Shown: positions 1-7,106 of the stretch, piece by piece | How positions within the stretch are numbered: position 1 is the stretch's first letter | How the letters are laid out: every line of letters starts with the position of its first letter | Source of the DNA: Caldithrix sp964468415 | GTDB lineage: Bacteria > Calditrichota > Calditrichia > Calditrichales > Calditrichaceae | NCBI GenBank assembly: GCA_964468415.1 | Contig: CAYXUS010000106.1 | Span: forward strand, 1-13,680 | Direction of reading: 5' to 3' | DNA: 13,680 nt | Position numbers and translations under genes: made by a program | Notes under the pieces: generated by a model | The model's input: the letters and a program-made list of their open reading frames with translations, nothing else | Told to the model about the DNA's origin: nothing | Database searches by the model: none

Positions 1-489
1 ATTATTGCCCAGATCATTCAGGAGTCGGGTTTTAAGATGCATGCCCGCAGCCGTGTGGGAGCCCGTGGTTTGATGCAAATTATGCCCGGGACGGCCCGTG
101 AGTTGAGCCGCGAGTTAGACGTGGAGTACATTATGCTAACCCCGCGTGAAAACATTGCAGCCGGCATTTACCACCTGTACAAGCAATATGCCTATTTCCC
201 CGATGCGCCGAAGCCCGATCGCATTAAACTGGCCCTGGCCAGCTACAATTGCGGGGCCGGACGCGTATTCGATGCGCAGGATATCGCTCGTTTTTACAAG
301 CAACCGGCCAATCGCTGGGAAACGGTGAAGCCCTATTTGGCCATGTTAAAAAAAGAGGATTGGCAACTCCATTTGCAGGTATGGCCCGAAGGCAAACCGC
401 CGCATGGCTATTTTTACGGCTACGAAGAAACCATTCGCTACGTCGAGAATATCTGGAACATGTACCAGATGTACCGAAAAATTTTGTAA
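1..489 (+). CDS. Lytic murein transglycosylase, SLT domain (3' part only)
   Basis: This is the C-terminal 162 residues of a peptidoglycan lytic transglycosylase. The reading frame is open from base 1, so the start lies upstream; the ATG at 37 is internal. Family signatures seen are QESGF at residues 7-11, where Glu8 is the expected catalytic acid, then the GARGLMQIMPGTA block (residues 20-32), NIAAGIYHL, and ALASYNCGAGRV. These are motifs I-IV of the goose-lysozyme-like SLT fold. The segment ends in the Tyr-rich ETIRYVENI stretch usual for MltF/Slt-type enzymes. Such enzymes cleave the MurNAc-GlcNAc bond in the periplasm to form 1,6-anhydro products. The layout resembles MltF, which carries an N-terminal solute-binding domain, but that region is not in view, so no symbol is given. 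It ends 219 bases before the FecR-domain gene, so shared transcription is possible but not shown. Confidence 0.9.
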   Translation: MIAQIIQESGFKMHARSRVGARGLMQIMPGTARELSRELDVEYIMLTPRENIAAGIYHLYKQYAYFPDAPKPDRIKLALASYNCGAGRVFDAQDIARFYKQPANRWETVKPYLAMLKKEDWQLHLQVWPEGKPPHGYFYGYEETIRYVENIWNMYQMYRKIL

Positions 490-568
490 GTGTTACCCCG
501 ATCACTTCCGCCCGCCCCTGGCTTTTCGTGCGAAAAAACACAGCAAGTCATGGGACATTCCCTAATTT

Positions 569-640
569 TCCGGATAGCATAAGGAGACGGATTCTCCGGA
601 ATTCCCTTTTATCCGGTGACGGATGGCGAAAAAGGAAATT
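569..640 (+). promoter_or_regulatory. Structured 5' leader with alternative hairpins upstream of the FecR-domain gene
   Basis: The gap at 490-708 holds a dense set of complementary short segments. ATCCG at 611-615 can pair with CGGAT at 620-624 across a GTGA (GNRA-type) tetraloop. Flanking bases (AATT-CCTTTT on the left, AAAAAGG-AAATT on the right) extend this into an imperfect hairpin over about 600-640. The same ATCCG could instead pair with CGGAT at 588-592 or 571-575. GGAGA (583-587) also faces TCTCC (593-597) in a competing stem, and CCGGA near 570 faces TCCGG near 595-599. No T-tract follows, so it is not a standard intrinsic terminator. It matches no riboswitch class I can recognise. 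Its position 70-140 bases before the next ATG fits a 5' untranslated region with mutually exclusive folds, but function is inferred. Confidence 0.35.
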
Positions 641-708
641 TTAAAGTCGCTCCGAACTCAAGCCGATAACCACATTAACCTCCAAAAACATGAGGAGAAA
701 ACTTTATC

Positions 709-2187
709 ATGAGGCGATTTTACGCAATACTGTTACTAATTGTGTTTTTAATACTCACCTCGTTTGTCGCACCGCGGCAAAAATCTTCGGCCAAGGTAAA
801 ATTTTTGGTGGGCACAGTTTCACTGATGCGTTTCGGGCAAACAAAATGGGAAAAAGTAAAATACAACGAACGGATTTTTCAGGGAGACCGCATTCGCACC
901 GAACTGAGTTCGCGGGTCGAGCTGGAGATGCCCGACGGTTCCGTTATCAAGATTAACGAAAACACGATGTTCGATGTGACGGAAATTAAAACACCGCAAA
1001 ACGAACACGAAGACAAGATGAGCTTTACCCTGTGGGTCGGAAGCATTTTTGCCAAGTTCCGAAAAATTGTGGAACAACGGCAGACACGGCAAATCGAAAG
1101 TCCCAGTGCCGTGGTTGCCGTGCGTGGTACACAATTCGACATGTCGGTAGATCAAAATCAAACCACCACGGTGCGTGTGTACGAAGGACGTGTCGCCTTT
1201 CGCTCCAAACAGGCCGCGGGTGAGGTGTTCGTAAGCAGCAATCAGGAATCGAAAGTAGAAAAAGGCAAACCGCCCACACCTCCGCGTACATTTAAAACGC
1301 AAGGCGGTAGGGGGCAAGGCGCCGCACCGCAAGGCGAATGGTTCAAATTGGGGCTGAAAAAATTCCAGTTTACCGATCCGGCCATTCTTAGCACGGGGCT
1401 CGTGTTGAAGGGCCGGGCGATTCCCGGGGTACGCCTGACGGTGAACGGAATCCCTCTTAACGTGGCACCGAACGGACAATTTCACGGTACCGTACCGGTC
1501 GTGGAAGGTTTGAACCAATTTTCCGTTGTTGCCGAGTACAAAGGAAAGCGTAAAACGCAGACGGTACGCGTTCTGGTCAATACCAAACGGCCGACCATTA
1601 AACTGGCCCGTCCGTTAACCTCCATGTACACCAATCGGCGGGATTACAGTCTAAACGGTGCCGTATTCGATGCTACCCCCGGCGACCGGGTCAAAGTGTA
1701 CATCAATGGCGAGCTGGTAACCGAGGTAACCGGTCAGGGCAGCTTTAACCGTACGATTATTTTGAACGAAGGCAAAAACGTTATTCACGTGGTGGCCGAG
1801 GACATTTCGCACAACCGGACGGAACACACCGAACAGATTTTCCTGGACACGGTGAAGCCCATCTTAACCATTACCGAGCCGGCACAACCCGTGTACATTC
1901 GCTTTGAGCCTCCGCGTCCACCCGATGAAAATGTGCATTTCGGCGAAGAACGTTTCCGCCAGACCATTCGCGGTATTGTCGTCGATCCGCAGCCCTCTTC
2001 GGGCATCAAGCGCATTCTGGTTAACGGGCAGGAAATTAAGCCCAATGCGGATGGCAGCTTCGAAGCGACAATTTTCTTGCAGCGGGCCCAGCCCGGACGG
2101 CGCTCGGAAAATCGTCTTTCCTTCATTGTGGAGGACATGGCCGGAAACATTTTGCGCGACAACAGTCGGGTGATCATCATTCAGTAA
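709..2187 (+). CDS. Exported FecR-domain protein with Ig-like repeats
   Basis: A 492-residue envelope protein of unknown specific role. Residues 1-22 form a signal peptide (Arg-Arg, then a long Leu/Ile/Val run) with no clear lipobox. Residues about 30-165 are a FecR domain: QGDRIRTELSSRVEL, PDGSVIKIN, and the hallmark SAVVAVRGTQFDM (133-145) followed by VRVYEGRVAFRS. A Pro/Gly-rich linker (186-210) leads to three Ig-like beta modules (about 225-290, 295-380 and 383-491). Each has a V-x-(V/I)-N-G core and a closing (G/E)-x-N-x-(F/I)-x-V-V-A-E type strand. Unlike FecR of iron uptake, it has no cytoplasmic anti-sigma part or central membrane helix, so direct sigma control is unlikely. FecR modules of this exported type are usually taken as carbohydrate- or protein-binding. 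An AGGAG at 693-697 supports the ATG at 709. The beta-barrel gene follows after 13 bases, suggesting the products act together. Confidence 0.85.
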   Translation: MRRFYAILLLIVFLILTSFVAPRQKSSAKVKFLVGTVSLMRFGQTKWEKVKYNERIFQGDRIRTELSSRVELEMPDGSVIKINENTMFDVTEIKTPQNEHEDKMSFTLWVGSIFAKFRKIVEQRQTRQIESPSAVVAVRGTQFDMSVDQNQTTTVRVYEGRVAFRSKQAAGEVFVSSNQESKVEKGKPPTPPRTFKTQGGRGQGAAPQGEWFKLGLKKFQFTDPAILSTGLVLKGRAIPGVRLTVNGIPLNVAPNGQFHGTVPVVEGLNQFSVVAEYKGKRKTQTVRVLVNTKRPTIKLARPLTSMYTNRRDYSLNGAVFDATPGDRVKVYINGELVTEVTGQGSFNRTIILNEGKNVIHVVAEDISHNRTEHTEQIFLDTVKPILTITEPAQPVYIRFEPPRPPDENVHFGEERFRQTIRGIVVDPQPSSGIKRILVNGQEIKPNADGSFEATIFLQRAQPGRRSENRLSFIVEDMAGNILRDNSRVIIIQ

Positions 2188-2200
2188 AGCAGGAGGTGGG

Positions 2201-3901
2201 ATGAAACGATTGACTTGGCTTCTTTTGGCACTATTCCCCGCCCTAATTTGGGCGCAAAGTGGGTTCAATCTCACCGGGCGCGTTTCATTGCAAACATTGA
2301 ACGTGCAATACGACGAACAATCGAAGCTGAAACCCGATTCCATTCCCGACGACCAATATGCCAAAACCACATTGATCCCGGGCTTGCAGCAAAGATTGAA
2401 TATCGCCCTGTTCGGACGCACCAAAAATCTGGACATTACCCTGCTGGGCGACTTGAAAAACAATCAATGGGATCAATTAAACCAGATTAACCGCATCGAC
2501 CGGTTGACACTGAATATTCGGACGGGATTAAACGAGTTTATTCTGGGCGATTTTTTCGAAAGCGGCTCGGATTTGTTCGTACAAAGCCGGGAAGTGCGCG
2601 GGGTGAAAATTCACCTGGAACGCAACGCTTCGTGGTATTACCAGCTTCATTTTACCGGAGGCCAGGTGCAACGGCCTCTGGATGTGGGAGAACGTTTGCC
2701 TACCATTTACCATCAGTATGAGAACTCGGGACAATATCGTCGCTACATGGCCGCCGGAATTTTGCGTTTTGGTAAACGCGAGCGGTTTTCCCTGGGATTG
2801 CGTTACTTGTGGGGCAAAGACGATCAGCATTCCATTAGCCAGTCGGTTACGGAACCGCTTACCAATCGCAACATGGGCATGGACGGTTTCCTTTATCTCT
2901 GGAAACGCCACGTCAAAATTTTCTTCGAAGGAAATTTAAGCCGCAAAGACACGCTTTCGGCGCAAAATGTGACGGATAATGCTTACCGTGCCGGACTGGA
3001 TTTCCGTTACAAACATTTTAAGTTGGTCGGGTACAAACAGCGGTTGGGCTACGACTATTTTTCGGTGGGCTATCCCTACTTGCAAACCGATAAAGACGGT
3101 TTTGTGCTGAATTCGGCCTACAATTTCACGAATAAATTCGCCCTGACTTTTGAAGGCGAACAATACAAAGACAATTTAAACAATGATCCCAACCGTCCGG
3201 AAACCAACACCTTGATCGGCGTACTGGGCATGACAACCATGATTCCGCATTTTCCGGAGCTGACGTTAAAATTCCGGTACCGCAGCGATCAGAGTAATAC
3301 CGTTCTGGACACGGTTAAAACCGACAAGACCTATGGGGGCATCGAGGCGCGCCTGGCTTTTGGCAGTATCAATAATCGCCTGGCACTCTCAACGATTTAC
3401 CTGGATTTGAACGACCACAGTGTTTTGCAGGCCGGCGACGCGCTGGGTACCAGGCAATGGATCAACAGCGTCAACTTTTACACACGGCCCAATAACCGCT
3501 TGTTTATTTCGGGCGGGGCGGTCATGAGTACGTTAAAACTGACCAATGATCAAACCAATGTGAATGTGTACGTGTACACTTCGGGCCGGTGGGACATCAT
3601 TCCCTCCAAGCTGAAAGCCGAAGGGAATTTAAGTTACATTTACAACGACGCGGCGCATGGCGGCTATCAGGATATGCTGAGCGATTATGCCCAGATAATG
3701 AGCCTGTTTTCGCTGGAATATTTTTTCAATTCGCGCATTTCGTTAAAAGTTTTGGCCGGGAACGATTACCGCGACATGCGCTACTCATTGCAACAAGCGC
3801 AACAGGTCATTGCCGATCCCGACTATGGCCCGACCTATTTTAACGGCTACGAATCGTACAATGGCCTGAAATACGGAATTGAAATGAACTGGATTTTTTA
3901 G
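2201..3901 (+). CDS. Outer-membrane beta-barrel protein, function unknown
   Basis: A 566-residue protein predicted to insert into the outer membrane. The signal peptide is MKRLTWLLLALFPALIWA, with likely cleavage after Ala18 before QSGF. The mature part is a long series of alternating polar/hydrophobic strands rich in Tyr, Phe and Trp, for example RFSLGLRYLWG, VKIFFEGNLSR, LTLKFRYRSD and LKAEGNLSYIYND. Charged or Asn/Asp-rich turns separate them. The chain ends in EMNWIF, a terminal aromatic strand of the kind recognised by the Bam assembly machinery. No TonB box or plug domain is evident near the N-terminus, so it looks more like a porin or structural barrel than a TonB-dependent receptor. 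A strong Shine-Dalgarno (AGGAGGT, 2191-2197) precedes the ATG. It lies 13 bases after the FecR-domain gene and ends in a terminator, so the two form a transcription unit. I cannot place it in a named family; the substrate is unknown. Confidence 0.75.
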   Translation: MKRLTWLLLALFPALIWAQSGFNLTGRVSLQTLNVQYDEQSKLKPDSIPDDQYAKTTLIPGLQQRLNIALFGRTKNLDITLLGDLKNNQWDQLNQINRIDRLTLNIRTGLNEFILGDFFESGSDLFVQSREVRGVKIHLERNASWYYQLHFTGGQVQRPLDVGERLPTIYHQYENSGQYRRYMAAGILRFGKRERFSLGLRYLWGKDDQHSISQSVTEPLTNRNMGMDGFLYLWKRHVKIFFEGNLSRKDTLSAQNVTDNAYRAGLDFRYKHFKLVGYKQRLGYDYFSVGYPYLQTDKDGFVLNSAYNFTNKFALTFEGEQYKDNLNNDPNRPETNTLIGVLGMTTMIPHFPELTLKFRYRSDQSNTVLDTVKTDKTYGGIEARLAFGSINNRLALSTIYLDLNDHSVLQAGDALGTRQWINSVNFYTRPNNRLFISGGAVMSTLKLTNDQTNVNVYVYTSGRWDIIPSKLKAEGNLSYIYNDAAHGGYQDMLSDYAQIMSLFSLEYFFNSRISLKVLAGNDYRDMRYSLQQAQQVIADPDYGPTYFNGYESYNGLKYGIEMNWIF

Positions 3902-3922
3902 GATTCGATTTTTTTATTTCAC

Positions 3923-3965
3923 AAAGGTCCGCGCCCGGGCAAGGGCTGCGGGCCTTTTTTTGTTT
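3923..3965 (+). terminator. Intrinsic terminator after the beta-barrel gene
   Basis: AAAGGTCCGC (3923-3932) pairs with GCGGGCCTTT (3948-3957) with one G-T pair. An inner GCCC/GGGC pairing can strengthen the hairpin. A run of seven T (3955-3961) and further T-rich sequence follow. It lies 22 bases past the stop codon of the beta-barrel gene. Confidence 0.9.
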
Positions 3966-3975
3966 TTGCCACTTT

Positions 3976-4078
3976 TTTCGCTTGTCATGTGGATTTTTTT
4001 TATATTAGCCTACGCGCGATAGCCGTTTTTGCTTTTTCGGAAAAAGAAACAAGTTGAATTTAGTAATAGCGGGGAGGC
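3976..4078 (+). promoter_or_regulatory. Candidate promoter and short leader of the SLC12 operon
   Basis: Between the terminator and the ATG at 4079 lies an AT-rich block with TATATT at 4001-4006, a good -10 candidate. TTGTCA at 3982-3987 is only 13 bases upstream, too close for a standard -35, so the -35 assignment is open. In the leader, CTTTTT (4032-4037) and AAAAAG (4041-4046) can form a small hairpin with a 3-base loop. The Shine-Dalgarno GGGGAGG (4071-4077) sits only 1 base before the ATG, which is unusually tight. An in-frame TAG at 4067-4069 excludes any upstream start, and I see no better downstream start. Confidence 0.4.
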
Positions 4079-6253
4079 ATGCATTCGGATTTTATTTTAA
4101 ATAAACTACGCCAACTGCAGGGTGCCGGCCCAAAAGAATCTCACGGAAAAGGGGCAAAACTGGGGGCCTTTGGCGGAGTATTTACGCCGGATGTGCTGAC
4201 CATCCTTGGCGTTATCATGTACTTGCGTCTGGGCTGGGTGGTCGGAAACGCCGGCTTTTTAGGCGCCGTGGCCATCATCCTTTTGGCCAAGCTCATTACC
4301 ATTACTACCGCTCTCTCCATGTCATCCATCACGACCAACATCAAAATCGGTGCGGGTGGGGCCTATTCCATTATTTCCAAATCGCTGGGACTGGAAGCAG
4401 GGGGCAGCATTGGCATTCCGTTCTACATTTCGCAAACACTTTCGGCAGCGTTGTACATTGTGGGTTTTACCGAAGGCTGGCTGCGCATTTTTCCCGGGCA
4501 CAACCCGTTTTGGGTGGCCACCATTACCTGGTTAAGTTTGGTCGTCATTGCTTCCATTAGTACGCATTTTGCCATTCGCATTCAGTACATTATTATGACC
4601 ATTATCGGGCTTTCGTTGCTTTCTTTTTTTCTCACTCCAAGCCCGCCTTTGCCTTCTCTGCCGCTGCTTGGCAAGTTCGAAGACGGAGATTTCTGGTACG
4701 TGTTTGCCATTTTCTTCCCGGCGGTAACCGGAATTATGGCCGGAGCCAATCTTTCCGGCGATTTAAAGAATCCGCGCAGGGCCATTCCCCTGGGCACGTT
4801 AAGCGCCATCGGCGTTACCATGATCATTTACATTGCTCTGGCCTACATGACGGCACGCTACATTCCGGCCGAGGAATTGCGTACCAATGAGATGGTAATG
4901 GTCGACCATGCTCGCTGGGGATTTTTGGTGCTCATGGGAATTTTGGCTGCCACGTTTTCCTCCGCTTTGGGCAGTATTTTGGGGGCGCCGCGTATTTTGC
5001 AGGCCCTGGCCGAAAACCACACCGTACCCTTTTCGCGCGTTCTCTCTCAGAAAAGCGCAAAAAACGAACCGCTTAACGCCATGATTTTTACGGCGGTAAT
5101 CATCGAAGCGGCTTTGATTTTGGGTGACTTAAACGCACTGGCTGCGTTGATTACCATGTTCTTTTTAATCACTTACGGCATGATTAATTTAGTGGTTTTT
5201 ATCCAGCAAAAGATGCACATCATCAGTTTCAGACCTACGTTCAAAATTCCCAGTTTTGTGCCCTTTATCGGGGCGGCCGGAAGCATTTTTGTCATGTTCT
5301 TGATCAATCCTGTTTTTAGTGTGGTTGCGTTCGCCGTGATTATCGGCCTGTACATCTGGCTGGGCCGCCGCGGTCTGCAGGCGGAAAGCGGTGATATTCG
5401 CGGCGGAATGTTTTTGATTCTGGCCGAACGCATGGCACGCATTGCGGCCAACTTCCCGCGGCAGCAAGTTTCGTGGAAGCCCGACTTGTTGATTCCCATC
5501 GACAATCCCAAAGTTTGGTCAGGATCGTTGCTGTTCATCAAGAATATCGTTTATCCTTCCGGGAGCATTTTTGCCTTCACGGTAACGGAAAACGATGCGG
5601 AACAAAAAGAAAAAGAATTAAACGAACTTCTGCTTCCGTTCAGGAACCAATACATTCTGGTGAATGCCACGGTGATCGAAGATGCTAATTTTTTGCATGG
5701 AGCGCTGGTGGCCATTCAAACGCTGAAGGCCTGTTCCATGCGTCCCAATGCGCTTTTTCTGACCCTGGGACAAAACAAAGACAAAGATGAACTCATCGCC
5801 ACCCTTGCGGGGTATGCGGCACAAAACGGCCTGGGGCTTTTGATTTTACGTCAGCATCCCCGGGTGGCCTTTGGCATGCAGAAAGACATCAATCTTTGGC
5901 TGCGCGACAAGAGTCCCAATTGGCATCTGGCCATTTTGATTGCCCTGCAGTTGCAATTAAATTGGGAAGGTAAAATTCATTTGATTACGGCCAGCAGCAA
6001 TTCCAAAGACAAGAGAAGGCTGTACCATTTTCTGGAACGGCTGAGTGATCAGGCACGGTTGCCATCCATGACCGAATTTCATGTGCTGATCGGTGAATTT
6101 AAAGAGAGCGTACAAAAGGCCCCGGCTGCTGACATTAATATTTTTGGCCTGGGAGAAAAACTTCCCTTCGATTTTATGCGGCAGGCTCCGGAGCTGACCA
6201 AGTCGTCCTGCCTGTTTATTAAAGATTCCGGATTCGAAAGTGCGTTGGTTTAA
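4079..6253 (+). CDS. SLC12-type cation-chloride cotransporter homologue (APC superfamily permease)
   Basis: A 724-residue inner-membrane transporter. Residues 28-430 contain about 12 hydrophobic segments. The first has the interrupted-helix pattern GVFTPDVLTILGVIMYLRLGW, split here between residues 32-45 and 46-53. The sixth region has FFPAVTGIMAGANLSGDLK (212-230), and later GSILGAPRILQAL (298-310). These three blocks are hallmarks of the cation-chloride cotransporter family (NKCC/KCC, SLC12). The C-terminal part (about 440-724) is soluble and probably cytosolic, as in that family, with a WSGSLLFIKN stretch at 480-489. Animal members couple Na+ and/or K+ to Cl-; substrates of bacterial homologues are mostly untested, and amino-acid or amine transport cannot be excluded. 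It is the first gene of a probable operon; the DUF5989-like gene begins 22 bases after its stop. A role in ion or osmotic balance is inference from family. Confidence 0.85.
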   Translation: MHSDFILNKLRQLQGAGPKESHGKGAKLGAFGGVFTPDVLTILGVIMYLRLGWVVGNAGFLGAVAIILLAKLITITTALSMSSITTNIKIGAGGAYSIISKSLGLEAGGSIGIPFYISQTLSAALYIVGFTEGWLRIFPGHNPFWVATITWLSLVVIASISTHFAIRIQYIIMTIIGLSLLSFFLTPSPPLPSLPLLGKFEDGDFWYVFAIFFPAVTGIMAGANLSGDLKNPRRAIPLGTLSAIGVTMIIYIALAYMTARYIPAEELRTNEMVMVDHARWGFLVLMGILAATFSSALGSILGAPRILQALAENHTVPFSRVLSQKSAKNEPLNAMIFTAVIIEAALILGDLNALAALITMFFLITYGMINLVVFIQQKMHIISFRPTFKIPSFVPFIGAAGSIFVMFLINPVFSVVAFAVIIGLYIWLGRRGLQAESGDIRGGMFLILAERMARIAANFPRQQVSWKPDLLIPIDNPKVWSGSLLFIKNIVYPSGSIFAFTVTENDAEQKEKELNELLLPFRNQYILVNATVIEDANFLHGALVAIQTLKACSMRPNALFLTLGQNKDKDELIATLAGYAAQNGLGLLILRQHPRVAFGMQKDINLWLRDKSPNWHLAILIALQLQLNWEGKIHLITASSNSKDKRRLYHFLERLSDQARLPSMTEFHVLIGEFKESVQKAPAADINIFGLGEKLPFDFMRQAPELTKSSCLFIKDSGFESALV

Positions 6254-6275
6254 AAAGCCACCAGGGGAGTAGAAT

Positions 6276-6434
6276 ATGGGTAAATGGCGCATTCTCAAAG
6301 AGTATTTTTCGTTTTTAAAGGCTCACAAAAAATGGTGGTTGCTGCCCATCGTGATGATTTTGCTCTTGTTGGGGCTCATTATCGTGCTGGCGCAGGGAAC
6401 GGCTTTGGCGCCGTTTATTTACACTTTGTTTTAG
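6276..6434 (+). CDS. DUF5989-like small membrane protein (52 aa)
   Basis: This short gene encodes 52 residues beginning MGKWRILKEYFSFLKAHKKW. A basic amphipathic N-terminus (residues 1-19) is followed by one transmembrane helix (about 21-40, WLLPIVMILLLLGLIIVLAQ) and a short tail ending ALAPFIYTLF. The KKWW-LLPI start and the AQ-(G/S)-x-ALAPFIYTLF ending are what I remember of the DUF5989 family, single-helix proteins usually found beside SxtJ-like membrane proteins and carbamoyltransferases. Its function is unknown. An AGGGGAG at 6263-6269, six bases before the ATG, supports translation. The gene sits 22 bases after the cotransporter gene and 13 bases before the adenosyltransferase gene, so it is almost certainly co-transcribed. 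The family name is from memory and was not checked against a database; a helper role for the adjacent transporter is only a guess. Confidence 0.8.
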   Translation: MGKWRILKEYFSFLKAHKKWWLLPIVMILLLLGLIIVLAQGTALAPFIYTLF

Positions 6435-6447
6435 GAAAGGCGTGTCA

Positions 6448-6990
6448 ATGAACGAAAGAAAGCGCTTGCACCGGGGATTTGTGCAGGTTTACACCGGCAA
6501 TGGCAAAGGTAAAACCACGGCGGCTTTGGGGTTGGCCATGCGGGCCGTAGGAGCCGGTTTGCGTGTCTGTTTTGTGCAGTTCATGAAGAACTTTCCCTAT
6601 TCCGAATTGAATATTTTGCGTACGTGGCATCCGCAGCTTGTGCTGAAACGTTTTGGCAATGATGATTTTGTGTTGCGCAAAGAGCCTCCGTCGGATGCGC
6701 TAAAAGCGGAGATGCAACAGGCCTTGGATGAAATACGCCGTACGATGCAAAGCGGAGAGTTCGATGTGGTTGTTCTGGACGAAATTCTTGTTTCCATCCA
6801 TTTTCAACTGTTTCAAACGCAGCAAGTGCTAAAGTTTTTGCAGGCCCGGCCGCCACAAGTGGAATTGATTTTAACCGGGCGGTATTGCCCGCAGGAAATT
6901 ATTCGGGCTGCGGACCTTGTAACCGAGATGAAAGAAATAAAGCATTATTACCAGCAGGGAGTTCTGGCCCGCAAGGGCATCGAGAGTTAG
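6448..6990 (+). CDS. cobO: Corrinoid adenosyltransferase (CobO/CobA/BtuR family)
   Basis: A 180-residue cytosolic enzyme that transfers the 5'-deoxyadenosyl group of ATP to the cobalt of a reduced corrinoid, producing the adenosyl form of B12 or its precursor. The P-loop is GNGKGKTTAALG (residues 17-28), the N-terminal LHRGFVQVYTG is typical of the family, VVVLDEI (107-113) is the second nucleotide-site strand, and the C-terminus has ELILTGR, AADLVTEMKEIKH and ARKGIES. Length fits the family (about 170-200). A GTG at 6442 in the same frame is possible but lies 1 base from the AGGAAAGG (6433-6440). The ATG at 6448 has a 7-base spacing and gives the usual N-terminus, so I chose it. It is the third gene of the SLC12 operon. 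No other cobalamin gene is in view, so salvage or maintenance of a B12 enzyme is as likely as full synthesis. Confidence 0.93.
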   Translation: MNERKRLHRGFVQVYTGNGKGKTTAALGLAMRAVGAGLRVCFVQFMKNFPYSELNILRTWHPQLVLKRFGNDDFVLRKEPPSDALKAEMQQALDEIRRTMQSGEFDVVVLDEILVSIHFQLFQTQQVLKFLQARPPQVELILTGRYCPQEIIRAADLVTEMKEIKHYYQQGVLARKGIES

Positions 6991-7106
6991 TTTCGGTTCA
7001 GAGATTGTCCAGAAAGAGCAGTTGCTTTTTCAATTTATTTAGCTCGAATAATTTTCATTATTTGCCTTGTGCCGACCGATAGGAATGTAAACAGAAAGGA
7101 AACATT

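Noticed and set aside
490..708. Cyclic-di-GMP (GEMM) riboswitch in the FecR leader
   Set aside because: The GNRA-like loop was suggestive, but the conserved GEMM core sequences are absent.
820..1518. A 232-codon open frame on the - strand
   Set aside because: It lies entirely inside the FecR-domain gene in antisense, has no Shine-Dalgarno and no recognisable protein pattern, while the + strand frame has clear domains.
3966..4078. Potassium-linked (c-di-AMP, ydaO-type) riboswitch before the cotransporter
   Set aside because: The leader is too short and contains only one small hairpin, with none of the conserved ydaO blocks.
6435..6447. Cobalamin riboswitch before the adenosyltransferase gene
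   Set aside because: The gap from the previous stop codon is only 13 bases, and no B12-box-like sequence is visible there or in the operon leader.
6442..6450. GTG start for the adenosyltransferase at 6442
   Set aside because: It lies one base from the Shine-Dalgarno. The ATG at 6448 has correct spacing and gives the typical family N-terminus.
6991..7106. Promoter for rubrerythrin
   Set aside because: The gap is AT-rich with several partial boxes (TTGCTT at 7022, TAATTT at 7049), but none has acceptable spacing, so no site is assigned.
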